This document shows positions 16,134 through 24,488 of a DNA stretch of 38,263 nt, one piece after another (position 1 is the first letter of the stretch; each line of letters opens with the position of its first letter). The notes under the pieces were generated by a model, which saw only the letters and a program-made list of their open reading frames with translations, ran no database searches and was not told where the DNA came from. The stretch is from Candidatus Desulfatibia vada. GTDB taxonomy: Bacteria; Desulfobacterota; Desulfobacteria; Desulfobacterales; UBA11574. The stretch covers positions 1 to 38,263 of the forward strand of contig JACNIG010000093.1 of assembly GCA_014383215.1 (NCBI GenBank), read 5' to 3'. A program made the translations under genes and the position numbers.

Positions 16134-17568
16134 TTTTAATTCCTGCAGGGATATAGATTGAAAAACGCGTACCCTGGCCGAGTGTACTCTCGACTTCGAT
16201 TCGTCCCCCATGCTTTTTTATAATGCTGTAGCTGACCGAGAGCCCCAAACCGGTGCCTTCACCTTCCTTCTTGGTTGTGAAGAAAGGATCAAAAATGCTG
16301 TTCAATTGGTCGGCGGGAATCCCCTCGCCGGTATCCTCAACATCTATCCGCACTTCTTTCAAGGAATCGCTGAGTCGCGTCAATACCTTGAGTTCTCCGC
16401 CCCCGGGCATGGCCTGGATGCTGTTAATGAACAGGTTAAGCAGGACCTGCTGAATACCGCTGCGGTCAAGGTTCATCGTAGGGATTCCGTCCTCTATCTT
16501 TTTAGAGAACTTGATGTTGTGCAGGTGCAGTTCATTCTTGACAAGACGTACTGTTTTGTCCACGATTTCATCAATGGAGATATTTTCCATTTTAGGATGG
16601 CTGGCGCGGGAAAACTCGAGCAGGTTCTTTACGGTTTCGCTGGCCCGGTCGGTCTGAGCCATGGCTTCCTGGAAAAGACGCAGCCGCTCGTCTCTGCCCA
16701 TTGTCATTCCGTCTTCGACCAGGGACTCTAATATCAGGGATATGTTATTGATAGGATTGTTGAGTTCGTGGGCTATTCCCGAGGTTAAGGTTCCTACGGC
16801 GGCGATCTTGCGAGACTGCACCAGTTGTTCCTGGCGGCTCTCCAACTCGCCCATCATATGGTTGACCGCGGAAACCAGCCGGTGGATCTCATTTCCAGGC
16901 TTTCCAAAGGGGGTAATTCTCAGATACGCCCCCCTGGTAATCTGTTCGGACTCCCTGGTAATACGCGCTAGGGGACGGATGATTACGTCAGTGATAAAAA
17001 AGACGACAAAGACTAAAAGGAGTATCAAGATCCCCAGGTTAATTACCGGTAATGGCACCATTCGCTGCAGCCGGCGGTTGACCTCCCGACGTTCGGTGCT
17101 GACTAACTGGTCGGCAAAGAGAAGGAGGTCCTGACTCATTCTGCGGATTTTGGACTGGAGTTCGAGGCAGCAGCCCTCCTTCCAGGGAGTCTTTCTCAAC
17201 TCCTCCATAAGCTGGGTGTACTCACCGACATATCTTAAGAAGCGTCTGTAGTTCTTATCCCCGATAGCATCAATAAGGTTGGTTTTCTCTCTGGAGAGCA
17301 TCATGGTCAGGCGATTGGTGAATGTCAGGTTCTCCTCATAACTGAACGCCTCCCGGGAAAGGAAGTAATTCTTTTCATAACGCCGCATTTCCGTGATGGT
17401 GTTGTTGATGTCTCCGGATAGCTCAAAGAACTGCATCGCCCCGGTGAGACGGTGGAAATTGCCGTAATTAACGGTAATCATAATCGCCATAAAAAGGAAG
17501 CATGCCGAGAAAGCCATGATTACCTGGCTGCGAATTGTCTTGGGAAGAAACGGCAATCTGCTTAGCAT
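16123..17568 (-). CDS. Sensor histidine kinase, HAMP type
   Basis: 481 residues. Membrane helices at ~15-34 and ~173-195 flank a helical periplasmic domain containing EMRRYEKNYFLSRE. HAMP (~195-248) leads to HisKA with GIAHELNNPINNIS (His267). The ATPase boxes are NLFINSIQAM, DTGEGI, DPFFTTKKEGEGTGLGLSVS. It is paralogous to the kinase at 19064-20470, which shares the same RRYEKN(Y/F)FL sensor motif and order. TAGGAGAAA precedes the ATG at 17568. It is coupled to the downstream regulator by an 11-nt overlap. The sensor motif resembles four-helix-bundle sensors, but the ligand is unknown. Confidence 0.92.
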   Translation of the reverse strand: MLSRLPFLPKTIRSQVIMAFSACFLFMAIMITVNYGNFHRLTGAMQFFELSGDINNTITEMRRYEKNYFLSREAFSYEENLTFTNRLTMMLSREKTNLIDAIGDKNYRRFLRYVGEYTQLMEELRKTPWKEGCCLELQSKIRRMSQDLLLFADQLVSTERREVNRRLQRMVPLPVINLGILILLLVFVVFFITDVIIRPLARITRESEQITRGAYLRITPFGKPGNEIHRLVSAVNHMMGELESRQEQLVQSRKIAAVGTLTSGIAHELNNPINNISLILESLVEDGMTMGRDERLRLFQEAMAQTDRASETVKNLLEFSRASHPKMENISIDEIVDKTVRLVKNELHLHNIKFSKKIEDGIPTMNLDRSGIQQVLLNLFINSIQAMPGGGELKVLTRLSDSLKEVRIDVEDTGEGIPADQLNSIFDPFFTTKKEGEGTGLGLSVSYSIIKKHGGRIEVESTLGQGTRFSIYIPAGIKNEW

Positions 17569-17652
17569 TTTTTCTCCTAATTTAACCCGGCACTATTGTC
17601 AATTCAGACTTGCGTTTTAATCTGTTCTTTTTGCAGGTACAAAAGATTAAGG

Positions 17653-19026
17653 TCAGGAATCTTGGGGCTCAATCCCGTACCGCTTGATTTTTCTCCACAG
17701 GGAAACCCGATCAATACCCATAATTTTGGCTGCTTTGGTTTTATTGCCCGCGCACTTTTCGAGTACCCACTGGATATATTTTTTTTCCTGCTCTTCCAGG
17801 GTGGGAATTTCGGAAGAAGCCCGGCGGTAGATTTCAATGGAAAGATTATGGAAATTTTCCGGAAGGTCGTCCGGGCGGATGCAGGTGCCGTTTTCCAGAG
17901 CCACAGCTCTTTCAATGACATTCTCCAGCTCCCTGACATTGCCGGGCCAGCTGTATTGGCAGAGTAAATCCAGACACTCTCTGTCGATGTTGTGGATTTC
18001 CTTGCCCATGGCCTGACTTTTTTGGGCCAGAAAATGGTGGACCAGCAAGGGAATATCTCCGTTGCGATCCGTCAAGGGAGGCGCATTAATAGTAATCACA
18101 TTGAGACGGTAATAAAGATCCTGGCGGAAATGCCCTTTTTCCACATCTTCCTTGAGATCGCGATGGGTGGCAGCGATAAAGCGTACATCCACAGGCACAG
18201 GATTCTCTCCGCCAACCGGCAAGACCTCTCTTTCCTGAATGACGCGCAGCAGTTTGACCTGCATGCTCAACGGCATATCGCCGATTTCATCTAAAAAAAC
18301 GGTCCCTCCGTCGGCCATCTTAATCAACCCGGCTTTGACTTTGGTGGCCCCGGTGAAGGCATCTTTTTCATGGCCGAAAAGCTCATTGGCCATGAGTTCT
18401 TCGGTAAAAGAGCCGCAATTAAAAGCGATGAACTTATTTTCGGAACGGGGACTAAGATTATGGATGGCTCTGGCTACCAGCTCCTTGCCGGTCCCGCTTT
18501 CACCTAATATCAGGACATTGATATCCGCGGGCGCGATTTGACGAATGGTATTCTTTACAGTCACCATGGCCTCGCTTCTACCCACGATAAAAGGAATCTG
18601 CTGATGCTTTTTGAGGATATCCCGAAGTTCCATATTTTCCAGCCAAAGCTTGCGCTTTAGAAGCGCTTCCCGGGCAATCTTACGGACTTCGTCGATTTTA
18701 TACGGTTTGGCGATGTAGTAATAGGCACCTTCCCGCATGGCTTGTACTGACGACTCCACGGTGGCGTACCCGGTAATCATGATCACTTCGGTATAGGGCT
18801 GAAGCTCTTTGGTTTTTCGCAAGACCTGCATACCGTCCACCTGTTTCATTTTTAGATCCGTGATGACCAGATCAAAACTTTGTGATTTAAGCAAATCAAG
18901 CGCCTTGGCACCGCTGTCCACCGCTATGACATCATATCCTTCTTTTAAAAGGATATGCTCCAGGTTTTTGCGGGAGATCTCCTCGTCTTCTACAACAATA
19001 ATTTTTTCTTTAACCTGCCCCAACAC
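17653..19026 (-). CDS. Sigma54-dependent response regulator with DAFTGA variant loop
   Basis: 457 residues. Receiver: VVEDEE, Asp57 in LVITDLKMKQVDG, MITGYAT, AKPYKI. AAA+: GESGTGKE, FLDEIGD. The sigma54-contact loop reads DAFTGA (GHEKDAFTGATK); the first Gly of GAFTGA is Asp, while the critical Thr is kept. HTH: NKTKAAKIMGIDRVSLWRKI. The start is GTG at 19026, or the TTG just after it; AGAGGAT lies immediately upstream and does not decide between them. Its receiver is the closest in the window to the receiver inside the Lon-type protease (NLEH...[35 protein letters not shown]). It follows the kinase at 19064 by 37 nt. Confidence 0.9.
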   Translation of the reverse strand: MLGQVKEKIIVVEDEEISRKNLEHILLKEGYDVIAVDSGAKALDLLKSQSFDLVITDLKMKQVDGMQVLRKTKELQPYTEVIMITGYATVESSVQAMREGAYYYIAKPYKIDEVRKIAREALLKRKLWLENMELRDILKKHQQIPFIVGRSEAMVTVKNTIRQIAPADINVLILGESGTGKELVARAIHNLSPRSENKFIAFNCGSFTEELMANELFGHEKDAFTGATKVKAGLIKMADGGTVFLDEIGDMPLSMQVKLLRVIQEREVLPVGGENPVPVDVRFIAATHRDLKEDVEKGHFRQDLYYRLNVITINAPPLTDRNGDIPLLVHHFLAQKSQAMGKEIHNIDRECLDLLCQYSWPGNVRELENVIERAVALENGTCIRPDDLPENFHNLSIEIYRRASSEIPTLEEQEKKYIQWVLEKCAGNKTKAAKIMGIDRVSLWRKIKRYGIEPQDS

Positions 19027-19063
19027 TATCCTCTTGTGTCTTAAATTGCCTGACTGTCAGGCT

Positions 19064-20470
19064 TTAAATACGGGTTGGCAAAAATATAGTAAATGTTGCG
19101 CCTTCACCTTCCTTGCTGGTGACTTGTATGCGGCCTCCGTGCAGCTCAATAATACCGTAAATGATAGAAAGCCCCAATCCCGAACCTTTGCCTACCTCTT
19201 TTGTGGAAAAAAATGGGTCGAATATTTTTGATATATTCTCTTCGGAGATACCACAACCGGTATCCTGAACCTGGAAACTAAACTCTTCTTTATTATTCTG
19301 TTTAGCACTGACGCTCAAAGTCCCCCCTGATTCCATGGCCTGGACCGCGTTAAGCATGAGGTTGATCAGGACGCTTTGCATGCGGCCGGGATCTAAATCT
19401 ATCTGAATATCCTCCGGCACCTGCACCTTAAGTTTGACATGGGCCGGAACTTGTCTTTTGATCGCATGGACGGCTTCATTGACCAGGTCAAGAAAATTGA
19501 TTGTTTTAATTTTGAGAGCGCGTTCTCGAGAGAATTCCAGCAGCGCTCGAACGATATTTCGGGCCCGATCCACCTCTTTTTCCGTGCCGGTCAAAAGCTC
19601 CATTTTGTATTCCAGATTATTTTCTTCTATTTCTTCCAGCAGGATCTGGACGGACGTGGAAATATTATTGAGCGGGTTATTCAATTCATGGGCCACCCCG
19701 GAGGTTAATCTCCCCAGAGACTCCAGCTTTCTGGCCTGAACGAGTTCTTCATTGCGCTTGTTCAGTTCATTGATCATATTGTTCAGGCTGTCGACCAGAT
19801 ATTCAAATTCATCTCCTGTGGATATGTCGGGGATGTTCTTGAAATCGCCTTTGGAGATTTTTTTTATGGCATTTTCAATCGCTTTTAAGGGCCGGTTGAC
19901 ATTAAAGATTAAGAAAAGGGCGATCAGTATGGATAGAATAAAAACGGGTACCAGGGCGATATAATGAATCGTTTTGGTTTTTCCAACCAGATCTTGAGTG
20001 AACTGGCCCTCTTTTTTAACGATTTTTTCCAGTTCGGTGGTTATTTTGTGGCCCTGCTGCTGAATAAATATGGTGGTTTCCCGGGGGATCAATAAGGTAC
20101 CGTTGTTTTGCAGCTCCAATAGCTCTAAGAGCGATTTTTTATATGCTTTCAGTTCGATCAACCGTTCGGGGAGATTTTTAGCCAGTGTATACTTGCCGTA
20201 TTCAGATGTAATATTACTTAAAATATCCTCGGCTTCATGAATATAATCGAGTGCTTGATCAATATTCTTTTTGTCCAGAGACAAAAAAAAGTTTTTTTCG
20301 TATCGGCGGGCTTCCAGGATAGTGTTAAATAGACTGTTTTTTCTTTCTATGATCTGGAGTTTTTGATGGAGAACGTACTGGCTGTAATAGCTTCGAAACC
20401 ATATGATGGCGCTGATGCCGATAAATATCGCAAATGATAGAATGATTTTTTGTCTGATACTGATTTTCAT
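19064..20470 (-). CDS. Sensor histidine kinase, HAMP type (paralogue of the one at 16123)
   Basis: 468 residues. Membrane helices ~9-26 and ~170-190 surround a helical sensor containing EARRYEKNFFLSLD. HAMP (~191-244) is followed by HisKA with SGVAHELNNPLNNIS (His261) and ATPase boxes NLMLNAVQAM, DTGCGI, DPFFSTKEVGKGSGLGLSII. The shared sensor signature with the next kinase indicates duplication of a whole kinase-regulator pair. It lies between the DASS transporter gene and its cognate regulator, all on one strand, so transport and sensing of one anion is a reasonable inference. The ribosome site is weak (CAGGAA 12 nt upstream of the ATG). Confidence 0.92.
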   Translation of the reverse strand: MKISIRQKIILSFAIFIGISAIIWFRSYYSQYVLHQKLQIIERKNSLFNTILEARRYEKNFFLSLDKKNIDQALDYIHEAEDILSNITSEYGKYTLAKNLPERLIELKAYKKSLLELLELQNNGTLLIPRETTIFIQQQGHKITTELEKIVKKEGQFTQDLVGKTKTIHYIALVPVFILSILIALFLIFNVNRPLKAIENAIKKISKGDFKNIPDISTGDEFEYLVDSLNNMINELNKRNEELVQARKLESLGRLTSGVAHELNNPLNNISTSVQILLEEIEENNLEYKMELLTGTEKEVDRARNIVRALLEFSRERALKIKTINFLDLVNEAVHAIKRQVPAHVKLKVQVPEDIQIDLDPGRMQSVLINLMLNAVQAMESGGTLSVSAKQNNKEEFSFQVQDTGCGISEENISKIFDPFFSTKEVGKGSGLGLSIIYGIIELHGGRIQVTSKEGEGATFTIFLPTRI

Positions 20471-20488
20471 ACAGCCCGGGTTCCTGTG

Positions 20489-20513
20489 GCGGATGTTTCA
20501 TAACGACATCCGC
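20489..20513. other. Stem-loop between transporter and kinase genes
   Basis: GCGGATGT (20489-20496) pairs perfectly with ACATCCGC (20506-20513) across a 9-nt loop. On the minus strand it falls after the DASS stop codon and just before the kinase start, without a U-run, so it may be a processing or mRNA-stability element rather than a terminator. Confidence 0.4.
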
Positions 20514-20568
20514 GGTTTTGGTTTGTTACAATCCTGTGGCATATTTTATGAATATCAGCATAACATAT

Positions 20569-22383
20569 TTATTGAATACCGTAAAAGAAATAGAGAATGG
20601 TCAGTTCCACGGCCAAAAAGAGCACCGTCATAATAATACCCGCCTTGGCATAATCCACCGTACGATAGCCGCCCGGTCTCATGATCAAGGCGTTTACCTG
20701 GTGGGTCGGCAAAACAAACGTATTGGAGGCCGACAATCCCACGACCAGAGCAGCCATACGGGGATCTCCGCCGGCCATGACCGCCATGTTCATGCACAGA
20801 GGAACCAGCAGGACCGTGGCGCCCACATTGGAGACCACCAGGGTGAAAAAGGAGGTCATAATGCCGACTGCAGCCAAAAGCACAATGGGTGAAGGCTGAC
20901 CTATTAATCCTAAAACAAACTTGGCAATAAAGGCCGCCGTTCCGGTTTTCTCAAAGGCCATGCCCAGGGGAATCAGTCCGGCCAGCAGAAAAACGGTCAT
21001 CCAGTCCACGGCGTAGTATGCTTCATCCACGGAAAGGACCCCGGTGATGATCATCCCCAGAGCCCCTGACATTAACGCCACCGAAAGCTGGGTCTTGAAG
21101 ACTAAAATCTGCAGCAGGGCCACCGCCAGCCACGCAATGGCCAGTTTGGCCTTTTCCGGCCGCATAATTTCGCCTTCCAGGGCCGTGGCAAAAGAGAGTG
21201 CCCGCGGCTGCGGTTTGTTCCTTAGAATATGAAATTTTTCCCAGGGTCCGTACAGCAGCAGGGTATCGCCCATTCTCAGCCGGATATGGGTAAGGCCGCT
21301 GTAAAAAACCTTGTTGCCGGTATACAGGGCTACAGGGTTTACTTCGTAGTGTTCCTTAAAATTGACTTCACTCATGGTTTTGCCGATCAATTCCGATCGG
21401 GGCGAAACAACCGTCTCTGCCATGCCGGCATTGGTCATGGAAAGGCCTTCGGCAAACTCGTCCAGGCCGTCCTTGATCTCCCAGCCGTATTCCTCGGCCA
21501 GTTTGCGGACCTTTCTTTCTTTACCGATCACGGCAAGGTCATCGCCGGCTGAAATCATATCGGTACTGCGCGGAGTAAAGTTTTTCTGTTTTTTTTCGGC
21601 AAAATTGACGGCGACCACGGTCACCAAAAATTTTAGTCTGACGGCCAACTCCTCCAGGCTTCTGGGACCTTGAAAACTGTCGGGAACGTGCAGTTCAAAC
21701 ATATTTTCAACCCCCTGATACTCGTCCATCAACATGGCGGTGACGCCTTCGTCGTCTGCGCCTTCCGCCGCCGGCAGGACCAATTTGCCGAAAACGAGAA
21801 AGTATATAATCGCCGAGAAGAGTAAGCAGATACCGATGGGCGTCTGGGTAAAGAGCCCGAAGGGTTCCAGTTTTTCACCGCCCAATATCATCAGATCGTT
21901 CAACAAAATGGTGGGACTGGCTCCCACTAGGGTGATGGTGCCGCCGATGATGGCGCAAAATCCCATAGGCATCAGGATGCGTGATATGGGAACCCCCATT
22001 CTCTTGGCGATGCGTTGGGCCGCGGGCAGAAACAATGCCGCCGCCCCGATATTCTGCATCATACTGGAGATTATTCCAACGGTGCCGGATATCAGTGTAA
22101 TCACTTTCTTTTCACTGTTGCCGGCCAGCTTGATGATGGGCCCGGCCACTTTGTTCATCACCCCGGTCTTATCCAGCCCGGCTCCGATGATAATGACGGC
22201 AATGATGGAGCAGACGGCGTTACTGCTCAGGCCGACAAAGGCCTCTTTGGGCGATACAAGCCCGATCAACGGCAGCATAACCATCATGATAATACCGACA
22301 ACATCGACCCTTACCCACTCAAAAATAAAAAGAACAATCGCAAAAACCAGTACGATCATGGTCAAAATCATCTCAGGTGTCAT
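20569..22383 (-). CDS. DASS/SLC13-family anion transporter with TrkA-C (RCK_C) domains
   Basis: 604 residues. Two membrane halves, ~1-205 and ~400-604, carry the SLC13 signatures (AGLDKTGVMNKVAG, IIGGTITLVGASPTILLNDL, NVGATVLLVPLCMNMAVMAG). Between them, ~225-395, lie two soluble TrkA-C-like domains (LKFLVTVVAVNFAEKK...GDDLAVIGKERKV and RSELIGKTMSEVNFKEHYEV...GDTLLLYGP). This architecture is common for bacterial sulfate or dicarboxylate uptake proteins; in sulfate reducers DASS members are known candidate sulfate importers. The exact substrate is unproven. It leads the minus-strand block, preceded by a 29-codon membrane-peptide gene and followed by the kinase at 19064. Confidence 0.9.
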   Translation of the reverse strand: MTPEMILTMIVLVFAIVLFIFEWVRVDVVGIIMMVMLPLIGLVSPKEAFVGLSSNAVCSIIAVIIIGAGLDKTGVMNKVAGPIIKLAGNSEKKVITLISGTVGIISSMMQNIGAAALFLPAAQRIAKRMGVPISRILMPMGFCAIIGGTITLVGASPTILLNDLMILGGEKLEPFGLFTQTPIGICLLFSAIIYFLVFGKLVLPAAEGADDEGVTAMLMDEYQGVENMFELHVPDSFQGPRSLEELAVRLKFLVTVVAVNFAEKKQKNFTPRSTDMISAGDDLAVIGKERKVRKLAEEYGWEIKDGLDEFAEGLSMTNAGMAETVVSPRSELIGKTMSEVNFKEHYEVNPVALYTGNKVFYSGLTHIRLRMGDTLLLYGPWEKFHILRNKPQPRALSFATALEGEIMRPEKAKLAIAWLAVALLQILVFKTQLSVALMSGALGMIITGVLSVDEAYYAVDWMTVFLLAGLIPLGMAFEKTGTAAFIAKFVLGLIGQPSPIVLLAAVGIMTSFFTLVVSNVGATVLLVPLCMNMAVMAGGDPRMAALVVGLSASNTFVLPTHQVNALIMRPGGYRTVDYAKAGIIMTVLFLAVELTILYFFYGIQ

Positions 22384-22510
22384 CTATAATACCCCTTTCC
22401 CCTCTGAATCAAGTTGATTAGCGCCCATCCCATCCATAATACGCTCAAAATCAACAACTTATAATGTGCACACCCCAATAATTGATAGTCCGGCGATGAC
22501 ACGATGGTTT

Positions 22511-22600
22511 TCATTTCCCCTTCTTTTCATTCCTGAACCAATAGCAGAGAAAAAATATAAAACCGACTAAAGCCAGCCCAAAAAAGAAATGTGCATCCAT
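22511..22600 (-). CDS. 29-residue single-span membrane peptide
   Basis: A very short gene with an excellent ribosome site (AAGGAGG, five bases before the ATG at 22600-22598) and a stop at 22511-22513. The product starts MDAHFFFGLALVGFIFFLCY, one transmembrane helix, and ends in a basic tail (WFRNEKKGK). It lies 128 nt ahead of the DASS transporter on the same strand. Small one-helix proteins of about 30 residues are known as accessory subunits next to several sodium symporters, and this could be one for the transporter. No clear homologue is recognised. Its size alone makes it easy to miss. Confidence 0.6.
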   Translation of the reverse strand: MDAHFFFGLALVGFIFFLCYWFRNEKKGK

Positions 22601-22692
22601 GCCATCCTCCTTATTATTCAACTTATATAAATAGCCATAGACCTATAGATACCATGGGATTGCACATAAATTGGACGCCAGGCCGGTCTGGG

Positions 22693-22770
22693 TTGTGAGG
22701 TTCAGGGTTCTGCGTTCAGAGTTCTGCGTTAACCCCTGAACCTTTGAACGTTGAACCTTTGAACCCAACT
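22693..22770. repeat. GAACC-type 7-nt-period repeats
   Basis: GAGGTTCAGGGTTCTGCGTT is followed by CAGAGTTC and then the complementary sense CCTGAACCTTTGAACGTTGA and ACCTTTGAACCC. The two arms can fold on each other. This is the same family as at 10911, 12758 and 35446. No gene is seen from 22606 to 23026. Confidence 0.65.
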
Positions 22771-22882
22771 TTTTGATTAGAGATGGGGCGTTTTGTCCAA
22801 AATATTACACCATGGTACGCTATAACTTATGATGTCTTTAATTAAGCCCTTTGCTTTTGAAAAGGGTATATAGTACATAAAA

Positions 22883-22898
22883 GTTGCTTTTTGGCAAC
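22883..22898. other. GTTGC-N6-GCAAC inverted repeat
   Basis: GTTGC (22883-22887) and GCAAC (22894-22898) with spacer TTTTTG. It resembles the GTTGC-N5-GCAA(C/T) repeats at 24489 and 24577 but with one extra spacer base. It could be an activator site or a small hairpin. Confidence 0.3.
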
Positions 22899-22951
22899 AT
22901 GAAAGTGGTTTTTGAGTAACTTGTAAAACAGATTTGTGCCCCCAAAAAACA

Positions 22952-23001
22952 GAAAGTCCGATCTGCTTCTTCTAAAGCTTAAAAAAAGCAACCGGACTTT
23001 C
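22952..23001 (-). terminator. Terminator of the small-USP operon
   Basis: The stem GAAAGTCCG (22952-22960) / CGGACTTTC (22993-23001) is 9 bp and perfect. On the minus strand it is followed by TGTTTTTTGG, a good U-run, and it lies 26 nt after the stop codon of the gene at 23027. On the plus strand it is followed by GTTTT, so it may work both ways. Confidence 0.7.
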
Positions 23002-23026
23002 GTTTTAAAAATACGTGCCCCAAATG

Positions 23027-23584
23027 TTATATTACTGAATAAACAAAGAGTTTTTGCTGCAATCTCTCACCTTGTTCTATGCGGCTGTCAGCCTGTTGTT
23101 CTTGGGATTCAGAAACCACAAAAGCGACCTGACCCAACTCTTTGCAAACGGATTCAATGGCCTCATCAATTTCACTGAACTTGATCATATGGGAAAAGGA
23201 GATTCCTTCCCGGGCTGCCTCTTTTTGAAAAACATCGGCGTTCTTGGTTGCAAGCTCTTGAAAATCCGTGCAAAGCTGATCGCGAGATGAAGAAAACAAT
23301 TTAAACGTATCGCAGGAAAACGGCGCAGTATTTAACGCCACGATCTCATAGGACATTCGTTTGGCCATATCCAGAGCATAATCGATCATCTCTCGCGAGA
23401 AAGTACCCTCCTGCCCAACGACTAAAAGTTTTTCAGTCTTTTTGGATTCGGGTTGCATTTGCAATACTTCCCGGGCATGATCCGATTCTCCTGCTTCGGC
23501 AAACGTAATCGCTTCCTGATACTGGTCCATTTTACCACTGACCCCAAGAACCTTTTGCTTTAGTTTTTCCAAAATACCTGCCAT
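23027..23584 (-). CDS. USP-like protein with N-terminal TFAEAGE motif
   Basis: 185 residues. Residues ~21-43 hold YQEAITFAEAGESDHAREV, an amphipathic helix motif repeated in the two neighbouring genes. After a linker, ~52-185 reads like one USP-type alpha/beta domain (EKLLVVGQEGTFSREMIDYA, YEIVALNTAPFSC, QVAFVVSESQEQ, KLFVYSVI), without the ATP loop. AAGGAGGAG lies just upstream of the ATG at 23584. It is the third gene of an operon fired by the sigma54 promoter at 24393-24408 and ends in a hairpin terminator. The role of the motif is unknown; a shared docking or dimerisation helix is a guess. Confidence 0.7.
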   Translation of the reverse strand: MAGILEKLKQKVLGVSGKMDQYQEAITFAEAGESDHAREVLQMQPESKKTEKLLVVGQEGTFSREMIDYALDMAKRMSYEIVALNTAPFSCDTFKLFSSSRDQLCTDFQELATKNADVFQKEAAREGISFSHMIKFSEIDEAIESVCKELGQVAFVVSESQEQQADSRIEQGERLQQKLFVYSVI

Positions 23585-23634
23585 TTTTTTCTCCTCCTTA
23601 TAATATCAATTTTTTATAAAAAATTTTATCGTCT

Positions 23635-24141
23635 TTAATGCTGGACCACCACAAGCGGAACAGCAAGTTTTTGCATTATTTTTCTGGACACCCCTTGCTG
23701 TTTTTTCACTCCCCGCGTTCCCTTGCGATCTTCCAGAGATGAATCATAAATGGTAAGCACAACGTCACGATGGCGATTGACATAATTAATTATCTCTTTA
23801 GCCGGATTTCCCGTTTTAACGGCAAAATGACACTGAACGCCTGCTTTTTCCGATTCCGGCAACAGCCGGTTGATATTCTCTAACGCCGCTGACATTATTT
23901 CCTTAGCGGTTTCATGTTCGCCGGCTTCGGCAAATGTCGCCGCCACCATGGTGTTTTCGAAATATTTGCGGGCAAACCCAGCACTTTTACGTATGGTTTT
24001 AAGATATTCATTGTACCTGCGCGGGTTGATAACCTGAAAAACACTCAATTCAGCCTTAATCCGCTTGCAAAGTTGCACTGCATAGTCAAATATCTTGTGG
24101 TCGGGACTGATTCCATCTATGGCTAACAGAACTTTCTGCAT
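23635..24141 (-). CDS. USP-family protein with internal TFAEAGE motif
   Basis: 168 residues, a single USP domain: MQKVLLAIDGISPDHKIFDY, LSVFQVINP, GVQCHFAVKTGNPAKEIINY, DVVLTIYDSSLED, KLAVPLVVVQH. Between strand two and strand three, ~residues 66-90, it carries MVAATFAEAGEHETAKEI, the motif also seen in the genes on both sides. The nucleotide loop is degenerate (no G-x2-G-x9-G). It starts 13 nt after the small gene at 24154 and is 50 nt ahead of the gene at 23584, so it is the middle gene of the operon. Confidence 0.75.
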   Translation of the reverse strand: MQKVLLAIDGISPDHKIFDYAVQLCKRIKAELSVFQVINPRRYNEYLKTIRKSAGFARKYFENTMVAATFAEAGEHETAKEIMSAALENINRLLPESEKAGVQCHFAVKTGNPAKEIINYVNRHRDVVLTIYDSSLEDRKGTRGVKKQQGVSRKIMQKLAVPLVVVQH

Positions 24142-24153
24142 GCTTTTATCCCT

Positions 24154-24339
24154 CTACACTCTCAAGTCCGGCCGTTGCTCTTCGCGGCTCGGGGTTCTAA
24201 TTTCGGTTCGTTGCTGCTTTTCCCTCTCCGGTTTATCGTGCAAGATGTCCAGAGCGGTTTCGCTTTCGCCGGCTTGGGCAAAAGTAATCGCCGCCATCCA
24301 CCGGTCAACAGTATTGATCAGGTTCTTGAAACTAAACAT
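24154..24339 (-). CDS. 61-residue protein built around the TFAEAGE motif
   Basis: A short helical protein. FSFKNLINTVDRWMAAITFA continues as QAGESETALDILHD, then a charged tail rich in Glu, Arg and Gln. It is essentially the shared motif with a basic-acidic extension, with no USP domain. AAGGAGG lies upstream of the ATG at 24339. It is the first gene after a consensus sigma54 promoter and is followed by two USP genes carrying the same motif. The function is not known; the arrangement suggests a small partner or regulator of the two USPs. Confidence 0.65.
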   Translation of the reverse strand: MFSFKNLINTVDRWMAAITFAQAGESETALDILHDKPEREKQQRTEIRTPSREEQRPDLRV

Positions 24340-24392
24340 GTTAATTCCTCCTTTGAAAAGTGTTTGTTAACTTTGCCTTTATGCTGAGTAGT

Positions 24393-24408
24393 AGCAAGTT
24401 GCGTGCCA
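24393..24408 (-). promoter_or_regulatory. Consensus-perfect sigma54 promoter
   Basis: On the minus strand TGGCACGCAACTTGCT matches TGGCACG-N4-TTGCW at every fixed position with the correct spacing. The predicted start is at ~24382 and the leader to the ATG at 24339 is ~43 nt. It implies that the small-USP operon is fully dependent on an NtrC-type activator. Confidence 0.85.
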
Positions 24409-24488
24409 TCATGGACAAACCGCTATAACACATTAAAAATATTGTTATTTATATAAAACACAGGTTGGCAAAGATACTCGCCCCAAGC

